NCBI GenBank assembly: GCA_020747065.1
Contig: JAGMVK010000014.1
Location: 558,001 to 622,000 of the forward strand
Source: Cadophora sp. MPI-SDFR-AT-0126
Lineage: Eukaryota > Ascomycota > Leotiomycetes > Helotiales > Ploettnerulaceae
Direction: 5' to 3'
DNA: 64,000 nt
The stretch's first letter is position 1. Each line of letters opens with the position of its first letter. The notes beneath the pieces were generated by a model. The model was not told the origin of the DNA. It saw only the letters and a list, made by a program, of their open reading frames with translations, and searched no databases. This document shows positions 56,959-64,000 of this stretch, piece by piece. Both the position numbers and the translations under genes were made by a program.

Positions 56959-59900
56959 CTACACCATATCATCTGCACCCGCCTTTCTCAAGTCTTTCGT
57001 CTCTCCATCATCGTGCAAGTCAAGCGCCCACTGACTGGTCATCCTCCTACGAGCATCACGTGGACCCCCTTTACTCATGCTCCTCTTGGCCTCTCTCTTC
57101 GGCCTCTCTTTCTCATCCTTCAACTTAGCCTCCTTGCGTTTCTGCCTCTTATATATCCAATTCAATTTCATTTGGCCTTTTTTCTCAAGCGCTGAGTGGC
57201 CAACAATATACTTGTTCCACAACGCACGGAGACCAGTATACTCAGCGATGAACGCGAGAGGTACTTTGACGAAGATTGTGAGCGTTGCTCGTGTCCATGG
57301 GCTGAATGCCGTCGACACAGCGAATATTATCACCGCTGTAGAGAGTCCGACTGGAAGCGTGTTAGTGGTGGCGTCAAGGGAGCGAAAAAGAAATGGAGTG
57401 CCTTACACATGTACTTGAGCTGTTCATTCAAAGTCATCCATGGCGCTTCATTTATTTCCTTGTTGTTCATGCCGAAGAAAGTAGCGAGGAAGCCAAGTGG
57501 TAGCTATCTTCCTTGAGTACTACGCCCTCGAAGAAAGGTAGGGCTTGACTTACGAAGAAGATCGTCACCAGCGTGAAAGCCATGATAGCTCTACCTTGCT
57601 TGACGCTTTCATCTGCTCTTCTTAATGCTGCTTTTGCTTCAATGATACTTGCCTGTTGCTGTTTCAAGGAAAGAAGGCCTTGAAGCTGTATAGAATTAGC
57701 AGAAGCCATGAACGAAATAAGCTTAACTGAATTTTCACCAACCTGCTGGCTTGTCCGAACTGCAGCATCTTCTAGTTCCTGAATCTCCGCTTGTCGATTT
57801 CGAAGGAGTTCGAGCGTGTCATTCGCTTCTTGGATAGTATGTTCCGGAACAATGTCTGGCTGACCGTAGCTATTATGAACACCTTCCTGGGCACCCGGAT
57901 TTTCTTTGTATTTTAGAAACTTCATGATGGTCCTCATCTCATCCGTTTCGTTTTTGGACTCTCCGTTGATATGGCCCAAGATCTTTCGAAAATCTCGAAC
58001 GACATGTAATTGTTGATTGTATATTCGAATCATGATCTGGAGCTCTTCCGCAATGTCATGCGATTCGCGTAAAATTGTACCTTCGGGGTTGATATCAAGA
58101 TATTTGTGGCTGACGTGCTCGTTCGAACCGTATGGAATGGGATTTGTTGAACGGATCTCTAGATTTCGCCAGAAGCTCTCATAAGCAATGGTTGTTTGCT
58201 CCGCCTGCAGTGTGTGAGTAATCGTATTCAAAAGAGGAAGCAAAGGCCGGGCGTACAACGTTGCCTATGGCTGAGGCGAATAGATCCATAACTTCAGGTC
58301 TTTGATCTAAGGGCTTCGTGCGATCGAAGAAAACCCGCGAGCACTGATCGATAATTATGAGAGCTGGATAGAATGAGCCTTCTTCCTTTTCATAAGGGAG
58401 GTAAACGCACCAAGGTCGTAGATGGATTGAATCTGCCCCTCTGGGAGGTGCTGGAGCCTGTCTCTGAGGCTTTTATGTACCCCAGAAGGATCGGGCTTGT
58501 TTCTACCCCAGCGCCGAGGAAAAGAGGTCAAGATTGTGTCTGTGAGTGGTAAGCCATAGCACAAACTTGAACAGCGAGTGACACACTATCATCAAGAATC
58601 CATAACCATAATTGATCGACCATCACCACCCTTGTGCTATGGGAGTGATAACTTTTCCCCTGCCTAGTCCCACGATAGACTACCTGATCCTTATCTCGAA
58701 CTCCTGTATCGTCCAAGGTCAAGAAGTATGACTGATCCAGAGTTCGCCTGATATGCAATGGCGGAGTCTGATGCAAGTTATCGCGAAGAAGGCGTTCATC
58801 TGCTTCATAATCCATGGCATCTGCAACCATAGCCAAAGCAAACAGGTAATTTCCCAGCTTCGATTTTCTGCATCCAATTAGTCGAGTCATATCAACATGA
58901 GTGTGTGCGATAATTACTGGGGCCTTTTATTTTCCTTCATCTCTTGTGTCTTTGCTTGCCAGATGTCAAAGAATGGTGCTTTGTTCTTCGCGTCTGGTTT
59001 CTTAGATCTCGGATACCGCTTCCTCAGACCCGGATCCTTATCCTCCAGCTCAATCGTAACCTCCTTGATAACTTCCGCCATCCTTGCCCTTCTGCTGTCC
59101 GTCTCCCAGTGCAGATATGGCATCCATATAGACGTTAGTCCCTGAAACGGCTAAGCTGGATAGTGCTACTTACAAAGAGAGCAAAATTCTTCTTTTTGGA
59201 CTTTTGCGAAATGGATGTCGAGGAGCTCCGTGGATCGATAGCTTGCTGTTCATATGCACCGGAGCTTGCATCTGATTCAAATATTTAAGAAGGGGACATC
59301 TGAATACAAGGACAGACACACCTTCTGGAACAATAGAACATCGAGACCGCATGTACCTCGCATGCACAGGACCACTGCCTCCACTACCACCATGAAGTTG
59401 CCCCCTCCAGAATTCGCGAGACAGCAGTTTCTCTGCCTTGGACATTTCTTTGGTCGGTTTCGAATCGTTATGATGGTTACCGTCTTTCTCCCCATAATAC
59501 CTTGCCATTGCTTTCTTATCAGCAGTCAGTAAAAGAATTCATACATTTTTACTCCATGGTCAACATACCTCGATCCACCGCATATTATTCGATGGAAAAT
59601 GGAAGTATCTCAATGTGTTGGGGGGGCATGGTTCGGCCAAAGGATTGTCTGCTTTCTCTGCAAGTATGTTGTGAACGGATATTTTTTGGTTCGGAAAACG
59701 GCTAGGTAGAAAATTTGGGTTATTGTGCGTGTAATCCTCGTATCCAGAACCTTTTTTCTGAAAATAAATCGCACATGCCTTGAATCCGTACTCGAAATCG
59801 AGTTTCGGCTGCAAGGTGGATTCCTCCACGAGATCATCAGCACTCCATGCCTTCACGCGCTCGAGAAGCTCCAAATCCAGCGTTTGGTCCCGGAACTTCG

Positions 59901-60300
59901 GCGGGTGCTCTCGAACCTTTGCGACGTACTCTTCTCGTCTATGGATGACTTCTCCCTTCCATTCCTTCTTGGCGCTCTTCAAGTTATCCATCATCTCTTT
60001 CTTTTTTTCCCCATTTGCTGCGAAATTGACTCTAGTCTGCTGTATGCGATTTTCTTCGTGCAGAATTCGTTCCAGCTTCTCTTTTGAAATTTTGGTCTTG
60101 AAGTCTTCCCTTTTATCGAATCGTAAACTCAGATACGTGCTAGTATGATCTTTGCAATTCTCCCATGGCTCCGCTACATAATTGTCGAGAGTACACTCGG
60201 TATGTATGTATTGTATGTCAACATGAACATCCTCGCGTGCTCGATGCCAACGATTTTCAGATGGAATTTCATTGATCACTGAGGGCTTTCTGTTGACCAT
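56959..60300 (-). CDS. Large fungal protein with C-terminal CorA-like membrane region
   Basis: Eleven exons on the minus strand: 60300-59569, 59514-59322, 59271-59174, 59141-58918, 58867-58587, 58539-58411, 58363-58257, 58204-57743, 57685-57554, 57503-57407 and 57335-56959; 943 residues, all phases fit. The N-terminal 240 residues contain a Lys/Glu-rich helical part and end FHFPSNNMRWIE. Conserved blocks follow: MPYLHWETDSRRARMAEVI, RRTLDQSYFLTLDDTG, VDQLWLWILDDNTILTSFP, RRWGRNKPDPSG and IIIDQCSRVFFDRTKPLD. A coiled-coil-like run (LLSLKQQQASIIEAKAALRR) leads into FTLVTIFFLPLGFLATFFGMNN and a second membrane helix (VIIFAVSTAFSPW). This GMN after the first helix is the CorA signature. The C-terminus is basic. 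The family is common in ascomycetes and uncharacterised. The intron 57742-57686 is a multiple of three without a stop, so it may also be retained. Confidence 0.85.
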
Positions 60301-63099
60301 CTTGATGATTATTAGAACTGTGATGGATCGAAGCCACGAGAGAAGAGGGAAGCAAATGGATGAGGCTCAGAAATGGGGATTGAGCCTATCTTGTAGCAAC
60401 GCAATAATATGCTGTATCACCCACACCATGTAAATCAATTAATTTGAGCACGTAACTTACGTGCGTGGGATTGAAAGCGTCCAATGGGAAGCAGCTGGAG
60501 GTGGAGTTTGGTGGGCATGGCTGGCATAGAGGCCATGCAAGAATTCGGAAGCAGAGCAGTGCACTGCACAATCCTAGGATTGAGCCAATGGCAGCACTTT
60601 CACATCGACAAAGAACCATTGATTGTTCCAATCCAAGGCCCAATTCGGTCGGCAAAGCCGAGATCATGTCAGCTCTTGGGGGCCAAAATACCCGCCCCAT
60701 GTCACGGACTGAAGATCAAGCTGTTTGGTTCGAATCAATACACATCCAAATAAATCGCATTGTATCAGGGTGTGGAAAGTACTTCGTGTTTGATTCTTTT
60801 CACTCGTACTTCCCTCGTTCGTCTGCGAGGCCAATAACCATATCAGGACCTGTACGTTGCAAGGGAGCGAAGGGAATTTTGACCCATGCCGGCATTTCAT
60901 TGGTAGTGTATTGTAATATTATCGATTTCAAACCTCGCATATTCGAGCCTATGATAGGGTTGAGAGCTTGCAGAGATCATCATTGAAATGTATGGTACCC
61001 AGATCCCGTTCGAAGCAGAAGAACGGAGACAGAAGTCCGGGTAGACCAAAAACGCTTAGATCACGTGCAATGCTTACGATGATGACTAACCATCTCGTCC
61101 CGTGGCCGGCTTGTTCTCGCGATCTCGAGACGCCAACCATCAATTGATCTTCTCTTGCGTAACTTTTCGCCGTCGAGGCAACAAGCAACGATCATGAGCA
61201 GCTCATGGGTGCGCCCTACCCGCCAGCATGCATTCAAGCCTTGACTGCTCAACGTCCTTGACTTGCGACAATGAATCAGGAGCTCGCTGGACCACAGATG
61301 TCACTTCTGGGGTTGTTTCTTTCTGTGCCGCCATTTCCTTTCTAGGACAGCAATTCTCCATCCGTTCTCATTCTGGTCCTTGTCGCATCACCAGATATAT
61401 CACACTTTCCTATCGTTATTAGACCGGTATTCGGTTGATTACTGGCAACCAGGCGAGAACAGAACATTTCATCGTCTGCTCTCCAGATTATTGTTCAAAA
61501 GAAGGAAGTGAGCAACGCAAAGATTTCGAAGCTAGCGATTTCTGAAGTCCGATATTCAATGTGTGTTGTTATTCCAGGAAGCCTTTTTGGGTCAATGTAC
61601 AACAGCATTATTGCTCGTCAGCAGTTGCTGACCTCATCGCTCATCTCCTGGGTATCGGACTCGCGGCGCTTGACGATATCTCACGAGCCTTTCGCTGCAT
61701 AGAATAAGCCACAGCCGTTCGAGGCCACTTTTCCCAAGTAGCGTTAACAGATCTGGTGGATCTCTTTGCCAAGTTGTGTATCCGTGCCAACCCAACTTTA
61801 ACTCGTGGCAATGCCGTCTGGGCAGCCATTGGCTCGGTGGTCCAGGATACCTTGCAGTATATCGTGGAGAATCATCGTCTAAAATGGCCTTGCATCACGA
61901 AAGTGTCATCCACTGCCCCTCTTGAAGGCGCCTGGCTTCTGGGATTCTGCATGATACAAAGTTTCGTGTCGATGGTCATGCCTGTTGGACGGAAGTCTCG
62001 CTCTTCGGCTAAAGATGCAACCAACAGCAACCAGATAAAGTCTGATCACTGGCAGAAGTATCTCCACTTCCCTCGGCAAGAAGATATTCTGCTTCGGACC
62101 TTCCTGTTCCTCTCGACTGCTTGTCCGAAGTTCTGCATACTGATAGTGCTCCTGCATTGAAAGAGGAGAGTCTGATTACGAATCGCACAGAGCCCACTCA
62201 AAAAATACAACAAGCAACAGTGAGCAATATTTGCCACCAACAGAGTCGAGGTTGACTGCTTTTGACATTCGATTGAGTCCATTTGACAGGCTTGCCTCCT
62301 CAAATATGGAAGCAAGTCGGAGTTCATCTCCATTTCAGGACTGATCAGAGCCTTGCAAGCTCGGAGATATTGGAGGGTGCCGCCATCATGAATCGTTTCC
62401 CGACAACTCCCATAAAAGCGAGACAGGCTGCCTAACTCGAATATCGGATGCCGTTGAATCGGCTGCGCACATGGTATGGTCATTGAAAATCCCCTTGATT
62501 TCGCCCTATCACTGGCCCTTTTCAATGAGAAAATTGTAAGTTCCGGAAACACCCCACCGATGCGACTGGCTCATGCGCGTTATCACTACGGGTCATACAG
62601 AGACCGCATACAATTCGAGGCTGTAATCTAGCCAGGTGCACAAAGCCTCCCCGTTACAATGGGGCCACGGACCACTTTGGGACGAAGATAACAATGATTT
62701 CGCCTCATTGAGCCTGGACGCTCCAATCCTGGACGCGCAAGATCCGAAGTGGCTTCTTCAGGATTCTGTTGGTCAGTTGCTGGGTCTTGGAGAGCCTACC
62801 GAGAGAACCCACAAGCGCTCGGGGCCGCGATTTTGTGATGGGCCCACCAATCCATTGAAGGCATAAATGCTCCATATCCCCACCAATCATGAAACGTGAA
62901 AAACCTCGCTGCAACTGCGGATTCTTCCCGCAGATTTCAGACATCTCGAAGTACTGAGCACTTTTAGGTATATCTTGAGTCTTCGTTCGGTTTCGGTATT
63001 AGTGTTATTGGAATGTTTCGTCTCGCTCTTGGTTGAATATGCTTGGAATTGTTTTCGCTTGGGTTACTGACGTCGCTCACTTCTCCGAAAGTCCCTGAG
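60301..63099. other. Long gene-free stretch (2.8 kb)
   Basis: Several open frames of 80-170 codons lie on both strands (60465-60986 plus, 61756-62160 plus, 62046-62552 minus) but they overlap, lack recognised domains, and have no convincing splice chain. This could be a decayed gene region or a long regulatory region. No RNA gene seen. Confidence 0.35.
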
Positions 63100-64000
63100 A
63101 TGGCTGCAAATCGGGCTCCGGAAGTCTATACTGTTGTGGCTGTTTTCCTGACTTTGACATGGCTCACAGCGCTTTTGAGGTGTTATGTGCGAGGCGTTGC
63201 CGCGAAGAAGTTTGGCCTTGAAGATTGGCTTGCTATTTTATCTCTGGTAAGTCAAAACGAATTCAGTTGAAAGTAGCGCATGCTAAGAGAATCTAGATTC
63301 TATTCACCATGATAGCTGTGTTTGCATTGCAAGGCATATCCAATTCCATGGGGATGCATCTTGTCGACATCATGATGGTCAGCCCACAGAACCTCACTCC
63401 TGCGATGATGGTGAGTCATGCGAGATCCTCGAATTCCCTCAGACTCTTACAATTGGCAGTACTGGTTCTCTACTGAGTTGGCATACGTTCTCACAACTTG
63501 CACTATCAAGATGAGCATCGCGGTATTCCTCTTGCGTATCGCGATGAAGAAATCACACAGGATTATCCTCTATGTGACAACCGCGGCAATGATGATCTTC
63601 AGCATTGGATACTTTCTCTTTCTAATTTTCCAGTGCTCGCCAGTGGACTATTTTTGGAATCAATTCAGTGCAAAGTCAGGCTCATGTCTTGCACCAGAGT
63701 TGGTTGGGGCTTTGACATATGCACACTCAGGCTTGAATGCCTTCGCAGACATCATTATGGCGGTGCTTCCCGTTGTCATTGTTTCTCAGCTACAGATGAA
63801 CCCCCGGACGAAGCTTACAGTGTCAATCATTCTGTCAATGGGAATTATGTAAGCTCAAGATATTGCCAATGTAAGATGTTGAACTGACGGATCAAAAGCG
63901 CCTGTGTAGCTGTCATCATCCGGATTCCATACATCAGAATACTCGTCGATAACGCCGACGACTTTCTCTTTTCCTCCACGGACGTTGTGATCTGGTCAAC
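63100..64000 (+). CDS. Rhodopsin-domain membrane protein, 3' end outside window
   Basis: Exons 63100-63246, 63297-63410, 63460-63848 and 63899 to the window edge; the gene is incomplete. The start MAANRAPEVYTVVAVFLTLTWL leads straight into the first membrane helix. Then come LRCYVRGVAAKKFGLEDWL, the hallmark of the fungal rhodopsin domain (PF20684), a helix with ALQGISNSMGMH, and YWFSTELAYVLTTCTIKMSI with FLLRI. FQCSPVDYFWNQF, LNAFADIIMAVLPV and IIRIPYIRIL follow. Seven helices are expected; about six are visible here. These proteins are numerous in filamentous ascomycetes, often in secondary-metabolite clusters, and most have no known function. They are not light-driven rhodopsins as far as I can tell, since no retinal Lys is visible in this part. 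Confidence 0.88.

Noticed and set aside
60715..60735. GGTTCGAATC, like a tRNA B box
   Set aside because: No matching A box or cloverleaf can be formed around it.
61756..62552. Opposed frames of 134 and 168 codons
   Set aside because: They overlap each other, and neither shows a domain, a good start context or a splice chain.
1..64000. Search for CRISPR arrays, rRNA, tRNA, transposon ends and secondary-metabolite core enzymes
   Set aside because: No regular repeat-spacer array, terminal repeats, RNA gene or PKS/NRPS/terpene core enzyme was seen by eye; small or degenerate ones could be missed.

Overview
This window looks like nuclear DNA of a filamentous ascomycete (Pezizomycotina). The Leotiomycete or Sordariomycete side is my guess. 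The evidence is short GT-AG introns of about 43-90 bases in most genes, no operons, and many families that are typical of, or largely restricted to, filamentous fungi: Clr5-domain protein, fungal CorA-like proteins, rhodopsin-domain membrane protein, Zn2Cys6 regulator, NACHT-TPR protein and sedolisin. I rebuilt the exon chains by hand from reading frame, splice sites and phase. No rRNA, tRNA, CRISPR array or intact transposon was recognised.

The left part (1-29 kb) is mostly ordinary. It holds the elongation factor Iws1/Spn1, a four-helix membrane protein, an isoprenylcysteine-methyltransferase-like protein, a conserved ascomycete protein ending in YWAV, a serine-rich protein with one membrane segment and a GNAT acetyltransferase. 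It also holds an unrecognised 471-residue protein, a protein with a candidate Fe(II)/2-oxoglutarate-oxygenase-like core plus one C2H2 finger, a Clr5-domain protein and the RNA 3'-phosphate cyclase. The gaps between them are long (1-2.5 kb). One of them carries a short dispersed repeat built on AAAAGTCGACTGGCCA.

The middle (29-41 kb) has a BTB-like/F-box-like protein, a DUF1989 (urea-carboxylase-associated) protein with a tiny last exon, a two-anchor membrane protein and EMC1, whose last 13 residues sit on a separate exon.

The right part (41-60 kb) is the most interesting. Within about 8.5 kb lie a CorA-like membrane protein, a protein joining a nucleoside-phosphorylase (PNP_UDP) domain to a segment that resembles the prokaryotic STING domain, a secreted S1/P1 nuclease and an intronless NACHT-TPR (NLR-type) protein. 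I read this as a candidate innate-immunity or self/non-self locus; that reading is inference. It is followed by a secreted sedolisin protease, an MFS transporter of the monocarboxylate-porter type and a Zn2Cys6 regulator, all on the minus strand, and then an 11-exon protein with a C-terminal CorA-like membrane region.

The last 3.7 kb is a long gap with no supportable gene, then the first exons of a rhodopsin-domain membrane protein cut by the window edge.
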